NCBI RefSeq assembly: GCF_004519295.1
Contig: NZ_SOZH01000004.1
Span: 434,001-498,000 of the forward strand
Direction: 5' to 3'
Source of the DNA: Cellulosimicrobium funkei
GTDB taxonomy: Bacteria > Actinomycetota > Actinomycetes > Actinomycetales > Cellulomonadaceae
DNA: 64,000 bases
Shown: in pieces, positions 9,724 through 18,228 of the stretch
Position numbering within the stretch: position 1 is the first letter of the stretch
How the letters are laid out: each line of letters starts with the position of its first letter
Program-made: the position numbers and the translations under genes
The notes under the pieces: model-generated
Database searches by the model: none
What the model was told of the DNA's origin: nothing
Seen by the model: only the letters and a program-made list of their open reading frames with translations

Positions 9724-10149
9724 TCAGTCGGTGGTGCCCGCGCCGCTGCCGGGAGGCTCGTCGAGGTCGAAGCCGGGGTCCACGTCGACGATGTCGAGCA
9801 GCTCGCCGATGCGGGTCACCTCGAGCAGGAACCGGACCGTGGGCGGGGCGCGGAGGACGCGCACGCGGTGCGGGCCGCGCGACGCGAGACGTGCGAGGAA
9901 CGCCACACCGGACGAGTCCATGAAGGTCACGTGGTGGGCGTCGATCTCGACGGGCAGGCCGGAGTCCTCCGCCGCGGCGGTCGCCTCCTGGAGGTCGGCG
10001 CCGAGGTCGGCGTCGATCTCGCCCGAGAGCACGATGCGGGCTCGCGTCGTACCCACGATGACGTGCACGCTCGCGGGGTCGCCCGCTCCTGCGGGGTCGC
10101 CGGCGACGCCGACCGGGCGGTCTGCGGCCGGGGGTGTACCTTCGCGCAC
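9724..10149 (-). CDS. STAS-domain anti-sigma factor antagonist
   Basis: A 141-residue RsbV/SpoIIAA-like protein. The STAS core runs from about residue 28 to 125 and holds the phosphorylation motif FMDSSGVAFL (DSSG at 78-81), whose Ser is normally phosphorylated by an anti-sigma kinase and dephosphorylated by a PP2C enzyme. Both activities appear in the divergent gene starting at 10289, so the pair probably works together. The N-terminal 25 residues are Pro/Gly-rich. GTG start at 10149 with GAGGAG eight bases upstream. Confidence 0.88.
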   Translation of the reverse strand: MREGTPPAADRPVGVAGDPAGAGDPASVHVIVGTTRARIVLSGEIDADLGADLQEATAAAEDSGLPVEIDAHHVTFMDSSGVAFLARLASRGPHRVRVLRAPPTVRFLLEVTRIGELLDIVDVDPGFDLDEPPGSGAGTTD

Positions 10150-10288
10150 CGGCGCTCCTCTCTGGCGTGGTCCGGACCGGTTCCGGTCTCGGGAAGCACC
10201 AATCTACGGTTGAATGTCCAGTCGGGACAGTAACGCGACCGTGGCGTCCGTTTCCAGACGATCGACGCTCGGACCGTCGGAGGTGACG
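10150..10288. promoter_or_regulatory. Divergent promoter region, STAS / phosphatase-kinase genes
   Basis: Candidate -10 hexamers face both ways: TACGGT (plus, about 10205) and TAGATT (minus, complement of 10200-10205). No clear SigB-type GTTT/GGGTAT promoter was found, so control by a stress sigma factor is not shown. Confidence 0.35.
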
Positions 10289-12508
10289 ATGGGCAGCTCG
10301 CCGGGGCTCGGCACCGACCTGCCCGCGCACGTCCAGGAACTGTGCACACGCGCGATGGACGCCACCGGGGTCGCGATGTTCGTCACGGGCCCGCGGTCGG
10401 CGGAGATGCCGATCGTCTGGGTCAACCGCGCGTTCGAGCGGCAGACCGGGTTCACCGCCGCCGAGGTGCTCGGCCGCAGCCCCCAGGTCCTCGAGTCGCT
10501 CCTCGCGAACCCCGTCGACGCCCAGCAGCTCCGCGCCGCCGTGGCCGACGAGCGCGAGCTCACCTACACCGTGCGCACCTTCCGGCGCGACGGGGTCGCG
10601 GTGTGGACGCAGCTCTCGCTCGCGCCCCTCACCGGCCCGGACGGCACGGTGACCCACTGGGTCGGTGCGCAGGTCGACGTCTCCGAGCACCTCGACCGGT
10701 ACGCGGCCCAGGTCGCGTCGCTCGCGCTCGAGCGGCGCGAGCGCGCGGTGCTCGACGTCGTCTCCCGAAGCTCCGACCTCCTCGCCGACCTCGACCAGCC
10801 GTACGCGTTGCGCGACATCACGGCGCTGCTCGCGGGGTACGTCGTCGACTGGGCGGGCTTCTACCTCAACGACGACGGGCTGCGGTACGCGGAGGGCGTC
10901 GACACGGCGGCGCCCCCGAGCGGGCGCGGCCAGCGGCACGGCCGCTACACGCCCGGCGTCCTGCCCCTGGCCCCGGGCGTGCACGCGACCGACGCGCTCG
11001 GCGACTCGGCCTCCGTCACCGGCTCGGTGCCGCGCGTCCGCGTGGACGTGCCCGACCGCGTCCAGGACGTGCTCGACGGGCGCATCGAGGGGCCGGTGAC
11101 GCTCGACCTCTCCGCCACGTACCCGCAGTGGTCCGCCTCGGGCTGGCTCCAGCGCGACCTCCACCACCGGCTCTCCGGGCTGCCCCGGCGACCGGGGTCC
11201 GTGACGGTGTCCGCCGTCCCGGGGCGCCGGCGCATCCTCGGCCTGCTCGTCACGGGAGACCTGCCCGACACGCCGCCGCAGGGGTTCGGCACCGACGCGG
11301 AGGCCCGCGAGGGCGTGCGCACGCTGCTGCAGGTCATCGCCCGCCGCGCCGGCACCGCGATCGACAACGTGCGCCTGTACGCGCGCGAGCACCGCCTCGC
11401 CGAGACGCTCCAGCGCGCGATGCTCCCCGAGCAGGCCGACGTCACGGGCCTCGACGTGTGGACGTACTACGCGCCGAACTCCGAGCACGCCCAGGTGGGC
11501 GGCGACTGGTACGACGTCCTGCAGATCGCGCCGGACGTCGTCGGCCTCGTCATCGGCGACGTCGTGGGGCACGACGTCGAGGCCGCGGCCGCGATGGGCC
11601 AGCTGCGCTCGGTGGTGCGCTCGTACGCGTACGAGCTCACGACGCCCGGCCCCGTGCTCGAGCGCGTCGACCAGCTCGTCCAGGGCATGCGCATCCCGCG
11701 CTCCGCGAGCCTCGTGTACGCGGCGCTCACGCAGCCGGACGCCGCGCAGCCCGAGGACACGTGGCGGATCGAGTACTCGCGCGCCGGTCACCTGCCGCCG
11801 CTCCTGCTGCGCGACGGCACCGTGACGCAGCTCGACGACGCCGGGGGAGCGCTCGTCGGCTTCGGCGGCCGCAGCCGCTCGACGGGCGTCGCGACGCTCC
11901 TGCCGGGCGACACGCTCGTCTTCTACACCGACGGCCTCATCGAGCGCCGCGACCGCGCCCTGCGGGTCGGGCTCGAGGCGCTCGTCGCGGCGTCCGAGGC
12001 GGTCACGGCCGTCGACGCCGCGGGCGTGGGCGAGGAGCTGCTGTCGCGCCTGGCCGACGCCCCCGAGGACGACGTCGCGCTCGTCGTCGTGCGCATCCCC
12101 GACCCGCAGCGGGACGCGTCCGCCGTCGTGCTCAGCCCGCGCAGCCGCCGCTGGCTCCTGCCGAGCGAGCCGGCGTCGATCGGGCGTGCGCGGCACGCCG
12201 TCGTGCGCACGTGCCAGGCGTGGGGCGTGCGGGAGAGCGCCAACGCGGAGCTCGTCGTCTCGGAGCTCGTCGCGAACGGCGTGCTGCACGGGTGGGGCCA
12301 CCTCGCGCTGCGCCTGTTCGACACGGGCGACGGCATCCGCGTCGAGGTCGAGGACTCCAACCCGGCGCCCCCCGTCCCCACGGACGGGCACCCGAACCGC
12401 ATGGGCGGCTTCGGCATGCAGATCGTCGAGCGGCTCGCCGACTGGGGGTGGCGCCCGACGGCGTCGGGCAAGCTCGTGTGGGCAACCCTGCGACCCTCGG
12501 GGCGCTAG
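10289..12508 (+). CDS. PAS-GAF-PP2C-HATPase partner-switching protein
   Basis: A 739-residue fusion of a sensor, a SpoIIE-type Ser phosphatase and an RsbW-like ATPase. Approximate layout: PAS 12-125 (WVNRAFERQTGF), GAF-like 140-345, PP2C 360-575 with VGGDWYDV and IGDVVGHDVEAA metal-binding Asp residues and FYTDGLIE, then HATPase_c 600-735 with the N-box ELVVSELVANGVLHG and G-box GGFGMQIVERLAD. It could both phosphorylate and dephosphorylate the STAS proteins encoded on either side. ATG at 10289 is chosen over 10214 because GGAGGTGA sits five bases before it. The signal sensed is unknown. Confidence 0.9.
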   Translation: MGSSPGLGTDLPAHVQELCTRAMDATGVAMFVTGPRSAEMPIVWVNRAFERQTGFTAAEVLGRSPQVLESLLANPVDAQQLRAAVADERELTYTVRTFRRDGVAVWTQLSLAPLTGPDGTVTHWVGAQVDVSEHLDRYAAQVASLALERRERAVLDVVSRSSDLLADLDQPYALRDITALLAGYVVDWAGFYLNDDGLRYAEGVDTAAPPSGRGQRHGRYTPGVLPLAPGVHATDALGDSASVTGSVPRVRVDVPDRVQDVLDGRIEGPVTLDLSATYPQWSASGWLQRDLHHRLSGLPRRPGSVTVSAVPGRRRILGLLVTGDLPDTPPQGFGTDAEAREGVRTLLQVIARRAGTAIDNVRLYAREHRLAETLQRAMLPEQADVTGLDVWTYYAPNSEHAQVGGDWYDVLQIAPDVVGLVIGDVVGHDVEAAAAMGQLRSVVRSYAYELTTPGPVLERVDQLVQGMRIPRSASLVYAALTQPDAAQPEDTWRIEYSRAGHLPPLLLRDGTVTQLDDAGGALVGFGGRSRSTGVATLLPGDTLVFYTDGLIERRDRALRVGLEALVAASEAVTAVDAAGVGEELLSRLADAPEDDVALVVVRIPDPQRDASAVVLSPRSRRWLLPSEPASIGRARHAVVRTCQAWGVRESANAELVVSELVANGVLHGWGHLALRLFDTGDGIRVEVEDSNPAPPVPTDGHPNRMGGFGMQIVERLADWGWRPTASGKLVWATLRPSGR

Positions 12509-12523
12509 GACGCCCCGCGGGCG

Positions 12524-12886
12524 TCAGGCCGGGGGCTCGACCTTGGCGAAGCCGGACGGGGGCGTCGCGGGCTCGCAGCGGTGGTCGTTGTCGATGCGGA
12601 ACAGCTCGAGCGCGCCGCACACCTCGAGCACGAACAGGTCCCGGTCGTCGCAGCCGCGCAGCACCGTCGCACCGCCGCGCTTGCGACCGGCGTCGGCGAG
12701 CGAGATGAGGAACGCCGCGCCGGTGGAGTCCATGAACGTCACGCGGCACATGTCGATGACGAGGAGCTGACGGCGCAGCCCGACGACGCGTGCAGCGATC
12801 TCCGGGAACTGGTCGCGCTCGGCGAGATCGAGGTCTCCGGCGATGACGAGGGTCGTCGTCGCGGGGGACGTGGCGATCTCGATCAT
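12524..12886 (-). CDS. STAS-domain anti-sigma factor antagonist
   Basis: A 120-residue single-domain RsbV-like protein with the phospho-acceptor motif FMDSTGAAFL (DSTG at 53-56). It converges on the PP2C-ATPase gene with a 15-base gap. It differs clearly from the other STAS protein at 9724 (different flanks, shorter N-terminus), so the module has two non-identical antagonists. ATG at 12886 is chosen rather than the longer frame because TAGAGT stands seven bases upstream, a leaderless arrangement. Confidence 0.88.
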   Translation of the reverse strand: MIEIATSPATTTLVIAGDLDLAERDQFPEIAARVVGLRRQLLVIDMCRVTFMDSTGAAFLISLADAGRKRGGATVLRGCDDRDLFVLEVCGALELFRIDNDHRCEPATPPSGFAKVEPPA

Positions 12887-12893
12887 GCCCACG

Positions 12894-12899
12894 ACTCTA
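12894..12899 (-). promoter_or_regulatory. -10 element of leaderless STAS transcript
   Basis: On the minus strand TAGAGT is followed by seven bases and the ATG at 12886. It is a full TANNNT match and no ribosome-binding site is seen. Confidence 0.55.
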
Positions 12900-12958
12900 G
12901 ACGCCGCCCGGGTGCGTCGCGCGCCCACCCGGTGGTCGCCGGGCGGACGCGCGGCCGG

Positions 12959-13393
12959 TCAGCGCAGCGCGCGCACCTCGTCGGCCGAGGTGCCGGAGTC
13001 GCGCAGGAACTGCTCGCAGCGCTCCGCCTCCTCGACCTCGCCGAGGTACGCGGCGCACTCGGCGAGGGCCAGGAGCGCGCGCAGGAAGCCCTGGTTCGGC
13101 ACGTGGTCGGCCGGGATCGGGCCCTGGCCGCGCCAGCCGGCGCGCCGCAGGGAGTCCAGCCCGCGGTGGTAGCCGGTGCGCGCGAACGCGTAGGCCGTCA
13201 CCGCGCCGCGCGAGCCGTTCTCGTGGAGGAAGTCCTCGGCGAGGTAGGCCCACGCGAGCGAGCTCGCGGGCGAGCGGCCGGCGATCTCGTACGGGTCGCC
13301 GTCGGCCGCGATGGCGTCGCGGACGTGCGCGTAGTCGTCGGGGAGGCGGACGGGTGCGGGGCCGTCGAGGAGGTTCGGGTGGGTGTCGCTCAT
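12959..13393 (-). CDS. DUF3151 family protein
   Basis: A 144-residue conserved actinobacterial protein of unknown function, recognised from its pattern: N-terminal NLLDGPAPVRLP, the long helical region PYEIAGRSPASSLAWAYLAEDFL, FARTGYHRGLDSLRRAGWRGQGPIPADHVPNQGFLRALLALAECAAYLGE. It is mostly helical, soluble, with no signal or membrane segment. Family members commonly sit between fba and purA, as here, but no activity is known to me. ATG at 13393 with CAGAAT six bases upstream suggests a leaderless mRNA divergent from purA. Confidence 0.85.
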   Translation of the reverse strand: MSDTHPNLLDGPAPVRLPDDYAHVRDAIAADGDPYEIAGRSPASSLAWAYLAEDFLHENGSRGAVTAYAFARTGYHRGLDSLRRAGWRGQGPIPADHVPNQGFLRALLALAECAAYLGEVEEAERCEQFLRDSGTSADEVRALR

Positions 13394-13467
13394 GAGGCCA
13401 TTCTGCCCATCCCGGGCGTGACGCGGTCGATAGCCGCCTCGAAGGTCAATTTCCGTCATCCGACCGG

Positions 13468-13473
13468 TAAACT
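13468..13473 (+). promoter_or_regulatory. -10 element for purA
   Basis: TAAACT matches TANNNT and leaves a leader of about 150 bases before purA, rich in short GC palindromes such as GGGCCCGCGGGCCC. No known riboswitch was recognised in it. Confidence 0.45.
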
Positions 13474-13628
13474 CGGCGCCGGTCCCCGGGTCTCTGCCGC
13501 CCGGGTGACGCCTCGGGCCCGCGGGCCCGGCGCCGTCGGGCACGCCGTGCCCGCTCCGCTCCGGACGCCGGTGCGCGCCCACGACCATGACCGGCCCGAG
13601 GAACAGGCAGCGCGAAAGTGGGGATTCC

Positions 13629-14915
13629 ATGCCAGGCGTGGTGCTCGTCGGTGCCCAGTGGGGCGATGAGGGCAAGGGCAAGGCGACCGACCTCCTCGGG
13701 TCCCGGGTCGACTACGTGGTCAAGTTCAACGGCGGCAACAACGCCGGCCACACGGTCGTCATCGGGGACGAGAAGTACGCGCTCCACCTGCTGCCGTCGG
13801 GCATCCTGTCCCCGGGGGTCACGCCGGTCATCGCGAACGGTGTCGTCGTCGACATCGAGGTGCTGTTCCAGGAGCTCGACGACCTGATCTCGCGCGGCGT
13901 CGACGTCTCGCGCCTGCTCGTCTCGGGCTCCGCGCACGTCATCGCCGGCTACCACCGCACGATCGACAAGGTGAGCGAGCGGTTCCTCGGCAAGCGTCGC
14001 ATCGGCACGACGGGCCGCGGCATCGGGCCGGCGTACGCGGACAAGATCAACCGCGTCGGCATCCGCATCTGGGACCTGTTCGACGAGAAGATCCTCGCGG
14101 AGAAGATCGAGGGCTCGCTCGACCAGAAGAACCACCTGCTGGTGAAGGTCTACAACCGCCGCGCCATCACGGTGGACGAGACCGTGGCCGAGCTGCTGCA
14201 GTACGCCGACCGGCTCAAGCCGATGGTCGCGGACACGGCGCTCGAGCTGAACAAGGCGCTCGACGCGGGCAAGAACGTCCTCTTCGAGGGCGGGCAGGCC
14301 ACGATGCTCGACGTCGACCACGGGACGTACCCGTTCGTCACGTCGTCCAACGCGACCGCGGGCGGCGCGCTCACGGGCTCGGGCGTCGGGCCGACGCGCA
14401 TCAGCTCCGTGATCGGCGTCATCAAGGCGTACACGACGCGCGTGGGCGAGGGCCCGTTCCCGACCGAGCTGTTCGACGCGAACGGCGAGTACCTGCTCAA
14501 GCAGGGCGGCGAGTACGGCGTCACGACGGGTCGCGCGCGCCGCTGCGGCTGGTACGACTCGGTCATCGCTCGCTACGCGACCCGCGTCAACGGCATCACC
14601 GACATGGTGCTCACCAAGCTCGACATCCTCACCGGCTTCGAGAAGGTGCCGGTCTGCGTCGCGTACGACGTCGACGGCGTCCGGTACGACGAGATGCCGC
14701 TCGACCAGACGGCGTTCCACCACGCGAAGCCGATCTACGAGGAGCTCGACGGCTGGTGGGAGGACATCTCCGGCGCCCGCACGTTCGACGACCTGCCGGT
14801 CAACGCGCAGCGCTACGTGCACGCGCTGGAGGAGATGTCGGGCACGCGGATCTCCGCGATCGGCGTCGGCCCGAGCCGCGACGCGATCATCCCGCGCCAC
14901 GACCTCATCCACTGA
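13629..14915 (+). CDS. purA: Adenylosuccinate synthetase
   Basis: Joins IMP and aspartate using GTP to give adenylosuccinate, the first committed AMP step. The 428-residue length is exact for the family. The N-terminal [11 protein letters not shown] (residues 8-18) is the GTP-binding and catalytic loop with Asp13; [42 protein letters not shown] and the C-terminal [10 protein letters not shown] are all present. ATG at 13629 aligns with the usual start; an in-frame ATG at 13587 would add 14 non-conserved residues. A weak GGGGA precedes it. A large palindrome follows the stop. Confidence 0.97.
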   Translation: MPGVVLVGAQWGDEGKGKATDLLGSRVDYVVKFNGGNNAGHTVVIGDEKYALHLLPSGILSPGVTPVIANGVVVDIEVLFQELDDLISRGVDVSRLLVSGSAHVIAGYHRTIDKVSERFLGKRRIGTTGRGIGPAYADKINRVGIRIWDLFDEKILAEKIEGSLDQKNHLLVKVYNRRAITVDETVAELLQYADRLKPMVADTALELNKALDAGKNVLFEGGQATMLDVDHGTYPFVTSSNATAGGALTGSGVGPTRISSVIGVIKAYTTRVGEGPFPTELFDANGEYLLKQGGEYGVTTGRARRCGWYDSVIARYATRVNGITDMVLTKLDILTGFEKVPVCVAYDVDGVRYDEMPLDQTAFHHAKPIYEELDGWWEDISGARTFDDLPVNAQRYVHALEEMSGTRISAIGVGPSRDAIIPRHDLIH

Positions 14916-14936
14916 GCCGACGACGCCCGCCGACCA

Positions 14937-14968
14937 CGGCCCGGACGCCCCGCGGGGCGTCCGGGCCG
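14937..14968 (+). terminator. Perfect palindrome between purA and purD
   Basis: A 32-base perfect palindrome (16-base arms, centre CCCCGCGGGG) lies 22 bases after the purA stop and ends six bases before the purD -10. It may terminate purA or, as a symmetric site, bind a regulator of purD; termination seems likelier. Confidence 0.55.
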
Positions 14969-14974
14969 TCTCGG

Positions 14975-14980
14975 TAGACT
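14975..14980 (+). promoter_or_regulatory. -10 element of leaderless purD
   Basis: TAGACT sits eight bases before the purD GTG. The same hexamer precedes purS (22374) and purL (62516). Confidence 0.55.
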
Positions 14981-14988
14981 CGGCGCCC

Positions 14989-16311
14989 GTGAAGATCCTC
15001 GTCGTCGGGACCGGTGCCCGCGAGCACGCCATCGTCCACGCCCTCGCGCACGAGGCCGACCGCCCGGGCGCGGAGCGCCACGAGCTGCACGCCGCCCCGG
15101 GGAACCCGGGCATCGGGGACCTCGCGACGCTGCACGCGGTGGACCAGAACGACGGCGCCGCGGTGGCCGCGCTCGCGACGGACCTGGGCGTCGAACTCGT
15201 CGTCGTCGGCCCGGAGGCGCCGCTCGTCGCCGGCGTCGGGGACGCGGTGCGCGAGGCCGGCGTCCCCGTGTTCGGGCCGAGCGCCGAGGCCGCGCGGCTC
15301 GAGGGGTCCAAGGCGTTCGCGAAGGACGTCATGGCCGCCGCGTCGGTCCCCACGGCGCTCGCGCACGTGTGCACCGACGTCGACGAGGTCGCGGCCGCCG
15401 TCGACGCGTTCGGCGCGCCCTACGTCATCAAGGACGACGGCCTGGCCGCGGGCAAGGGCGTCGTCGTCACGGAGGACCGCCAGGCCGCGCTCGAGCACGC
15501 CGCCGCGTGCTTCGCGACGCCCCGCCGCGCGGCGGACGGCACGCCCGAGGACCCGTGCGTCGTCGTCGAGGAGTACCTCGACGGTCCCGAGGTCTCCCTC
15601 TTCTGCGTGAGCGACGGCGCGACGGTGGTGCCGCTCGCGCCCGCCCAGGACTTCAAGCGCGCGTTCGACGCCGACGCGGGCCCGAACACGGGCGGCATGG
15701 GCGCCTACAGCCCGCTGCCGTGGGCGCCCGAGGGCCTGGTGGAGGAGGTCGTCACGCGCGTCGCGCAGCCGACGATCGACGAGATGGCGCGCCGCGGCAC
15801 CCCGTTCGTCGGCGTGCTCTACGTGGGCCTCGCGCTGACGAGCCGCGGCACGCGCGTCGTCGAGTTCAACGCGCGCTTCGGCGACCCCGAGACGCAGTCC
15901 GTGCTCACGCGCCTCGCGACGCCGCTGTCCGCGGTCATGCTCGCGGCGGCCCAGGGGCGGCTCGCCGAGGTCGGCCCGCTGCGCTGGCACGACGACGCGT
16001 CGGTCACCGTCGTCGTCGCGGCGCACGGCTACCCGGGCGCCGACCGCGGCGGCGACCCCATCACGGGGATCGACGCGGCGGAGGGCGTGGAGGGCGTGCA
16101 CGTGCTGCACGCGGGCACGTCGCGCGCGGACGACGGCGGCCTGGTCGCCTCGGGCGGCCGCGTGCTGTCGGTCGTGGCGCGCGGCGCGGACCTGGCCGAG
16201 GCGCGCCGCCGTGCGTACGCGGCGGTCGACCGCATCGTGCTCCCGGGATCGCACCACCGCACCGACATCGCGGCGAGGGCCGCCGCGGGCGAGGTCACGC
16301 TCGCGCGCTGA
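14989..16311 (+). CDS. purD: Phosphoribosylamine-glycine ligase
   Basis: GAR synthetase, an ATP-grasp enzyme joining phosphoribosylamine and glycine in the second step of purine synthesis. The 440-residue product shows the N-terminal VVGTGAREHAI, the ATP-grasp region YVIKDDGLAAGKGVVV, the metal-binding/GAR-binding PNTGGMGAYSP and EFNARFGDPETQ, as expected for the family. GTG at 14989 is the conserved start, and with a -10 hexamer eight bases upstream the transcript is probably leaderless. It is not coupled to purA and converges on the protease gene. Confidence 0.96.
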   Translation: MKILVVGTGAREHAIVHALAHEADRPGAERHELHAAPGNPGIGDLATLHAVDQNDGAAVAALATDLGVELVVVGPEAPLVAGVGDAVREAGVPVFGPSAEAARLEGSKAFAKDVMAAASVPTALAHVCTDVDEVAAAVDAFGAPYVIKDDGLAAGKGVVVTEDRQAALEHAAACFATPRRAADGTPEDPCVVVEEYLDGPEVSLFCVSDGATVVPLAPAQDFKRAFDADAGPNTGGMGAYSPLPWAPEGLVEEVVTRVAQPTIDEMARRGTPFVGVLYVGLALTSRGTRVVEFNARFGDPETQSVLTRLATPLSAVMLAAAQGRLAEVGPLRWHDDASVTVVVAAHGYPGADRGGDPITGIDAAEGVEGVHVLHAGTSRADDGGLVASGGRVLSVVARGADLAEARRRAYAAVDRIVLPGSHHRTDIAARAAAGEVTLAR

Positions 16312-16320
16312 CACTCCGCC

Positions 16321-16373
16321 GTCGAGCACGGCACGGCGGTCGTTCTCCGCGGGGAGCGACCGCCGTGCCGTGC
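16321..16373. repeat. Divergent copy of the GAGCACG palindrome (copy D)
   Basis: GTCGAGCACGG opens the element; a perfect 17-bp stem (16326-16342 with 16357-16373, starting GCACGGCACGG) closes a 14-base loop. The left half matches the three clear copies near 27.5, 44.9 and 52.2 kb, but the right end (GTGCGCAGC) has drifted from GTGCTCGGC. It lies between the converging purD and protease genes and probably terminates both. Confidence 0.65.
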
Positions 16374-16395
16374 GCAGCACCTCAGGGGCGAGGCG

Positions 16396-18003
16396 TCAGG
16401 CGCGGCGCCACTTCTGGGCCGCGGTGCCGTTGCACGTCCAGATCTGCAGCTTGGTGCCGTCGGCGCTGTTGCTGCTCGGCACGTCGACGCACTTGTTCGC
16501 CAGCACCGACACGAGGTCGCCCGCGCCGCTGAGCACGAACTTCTGGGCCGCGTTGCCGCTGCAGTTCGCGAGCTGGAGCGCCGTGCCGTCGGCCGTGGCC
16601 GCCCACGCGACGTCCATGCACCTGCCGCCCGCGCGGACGGTGCCGTCGGCCTCGAACGTCCAGCGCTGCGCGCTCGACCCGTTGCACGTCCACAGCTGGA
16701 GGCGCTTGCCGTCGCTGAAGTCGGACCCGGGGACGTCGATGCACTTGCCCGCGAGCCCGACGAGCGCGCTGCCCGACCCGCCGCCCGTGGTCACGAGCGA
16801 TAGTCCGTAGGCCGACAGGATGGGGTTGACGGGCTGGTAGATGAACTTGCCGCCGTTCGAGCAGTCGTTGATGCGGCCCGACGTGACGCCCTGCGCCTGG
16901 TTGCCGGAGATCACCGACCCGCCCGAGTCGCCGCCCTCCGCGCACGCGCTGCCGCGCACGAGGCCGGGAATGTCGCCGTTGCCGTAGTTGACGGTGATGT
17001 TCTTCTGCTCGATGACGCCGCAGCGCCAGCCGGTCGTGGCGCCCGAGCGGCACACCGACGCACCCACGGGCGCCTCGGCCGAGCCGGCGACGTCGACGGT
17101 GCCGCCCGCGTAGTTGTTCACCCGGGGGACGGGGGAGAACCCGGCGTCGACGCGCACCCACGCGTAGTCGTGGCCGGGGAACGACGCCGCCTGGACCGTA
17201 CCCATGCGCGCCCAGCTCGCGGTGAGCACCTCCTTGCCCGCCGCGCCGCAGTGCCCCGCCGTGACGAAGCCGCCCTGCACGGCGAAGCCGATCGAGCAGG
17301 CCGAGCCCGACGACGCGCCCGGGTCCCGGGTGATGTAGCGGTCGCCGCCGCGCACGTCGGCCGTGAGCTCGTACGGCGCCGCGAGGACCTCGGTGCGCAC
17401 CGCGGCGGCGTCGACCCCGGACGCGGCGACGAACGCCTGCGCTGCCGCGGGGTCGAGCGACTCGACGACCACCTCGTTCGTGGTGACGTCGACGTACCAG
17501 GCCTGCACGGCGTCGGGGGTGGTGGTCGCGTCGAGCCGGGCGGCGACGTCGTCGAGCTCGGCCAGGCCGTGCTCCACGACGACGGCCGTGGCCCCGGCCG
17601 CCTCGACGTCGGCGACGGCCGCCGGGTCGGTCACGGCGACGACGGGGGCGCCCGCCGCGGCGTCGACCCACGTGCCGGCGTACGCCGTCCCGAGGCCGTC
17701 GCTCAGTGCGCGCTCGACGGTGGCCGTCGCTGCGTCGAGCGCGAGCCGGTCGGCGACGCCCGCGGCATCGAGCCCCAGGTCGCGCTCGAGAGCGCGGAGC
17801 TGCCCGTCAGACAGGTCGTCGGGGGCGGGGGCGGCGGGGCTCGCGGTCGTCGGTGACGGGCTCGGGCTCGGTGCGGACAGGGGCGCGCCCGCGGGACCGA
17901 GAGCGCCCGCGTGCGCGGTCGTCGCGAGGCCCACGCTCGCGACGACCACCCCCATTCCGGCCGCTAGCGCTGTCAGGCGATGGTGCATCGTGCGGTGGTG
18001 CAT
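16396..18003 (-). CDS. Secreted S1 serine protease with ricin-B lectin domain
   Basis: Exported chymotrypsin-fold protease, 535 residues. Signal peptide about 1-32 (ends AHA), Pro/Ser spacer, an alpha-lytic-type propeptide near 60-220, then the catalytic domain from about 222 with His251 (TAGHC), Asp279 (GHDYAWV) and Ser360 (GGDSGGS) and paired Cys residues. Residues 411-535 form a ricin-B/CBM13 beta-trefoil with three repeats (QLWTCNGSSAQRW, QLANCSGNAAQKF, QIWTCNGTAAQKW). Family knowledge: Rarobacter protease I has this architecture and attacks yeast cell walls through a mannose-binding lectin part. GGAGGAGG precedes ATG 18003. A LacI-type operator lies about 100 bases upstream. Confidence 0.92.
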   Translation of the reverse strand: MHHRTMHHRLTALAAGMGVVVASVGLATTAHAGALGPAGAPLSAPSPSPSPTTASPAAPAPDDLSDGQLRALERDLGLDAAGVADRLALDAATATVERALSDGLGTAYAGTWVDAAAGAPVVAVTDPAAVADVEAAGATAVVVEHGLAELDDVAARLDATTTPDAVQAWYVDVTTNEVVVESLDPAAAQAFVAASGVDAAAVRTEVLAAPYELTADVRGGDRYITRDPGASSGSACSIGFAVQGGFVTAGHCGAAGKEVLTASWARMGTVQAASFPGHDYAWVRVDAGFSPVPRVNNYAGGTVDVAGSAEAPVGASVCRSGATTGWRCGVIEQKNITVNYGNGDIPGLVRGSACAEGGDSGGSVISGNQAQGVTSGRINDCSNGGKFIYQPVNPILSAYGLSLVTTGGGSGSALVGLAGKCIDVPGSDFSDGKRLQLWTCNGSSAQRWTFEADGTVRAGGRCMDVAWAATADGTALQLANCSGNAAQKFVLSGAGDLVSVLANKCVDVPSSNSADGTKLQIWTCNGTAAQKWRRA

Positions 18004-18105
18004 CGTTGCCTCCTCCGTGCGGATGGGGCCCGCCGCCGTCGGCAGGCCCGGACAGCAGCGCACGCGCCCCCGCAGGAGTCGCGCCGGTGCGGCCCCCTGA
18101 CGGCG

Positions 18106-18119
18106 GGAGAGCGCTCCCA
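18106..18119. promoter_or_regulatory. CebR/CelR-like operator
   Basis: GGAGAGCGCTCCCA matches the actinobacterial cellulose-regulator site TGGGAGCGCTCCCA at 12 of 14 positions, with the GAGCGCTC core intact. It lies about 100 bases upstream of the protease start. LacI-family repressors bind such sites and release them with cello-oligosaccharides; which repressor acts here is unknown. Confidence 0.55.
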
Positions 18120-18228
18120 CGGCCGTCCTGGCCAGCAGACTAGCGGCACGCCGGTCGATCGGCACGCGCGGGAGTACTGGCGCGAGACCGACCTCCCCCG
18201 TGCGGCGAGCGCCCGGTGCGGCGCTCCG

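Noticed and set aside
10150-10288. SigB/SigH-type promoter for the STAS module
   Set aside because: No GTTT/GGGTAT or GGAA/GTT pair with proper spacing was found.
13474-13628. Riboswitch in the 150-base purA leader
   Set aside because: Only short GC palindromes are visible; no purine, ykkC or PRPP aptamer signature.
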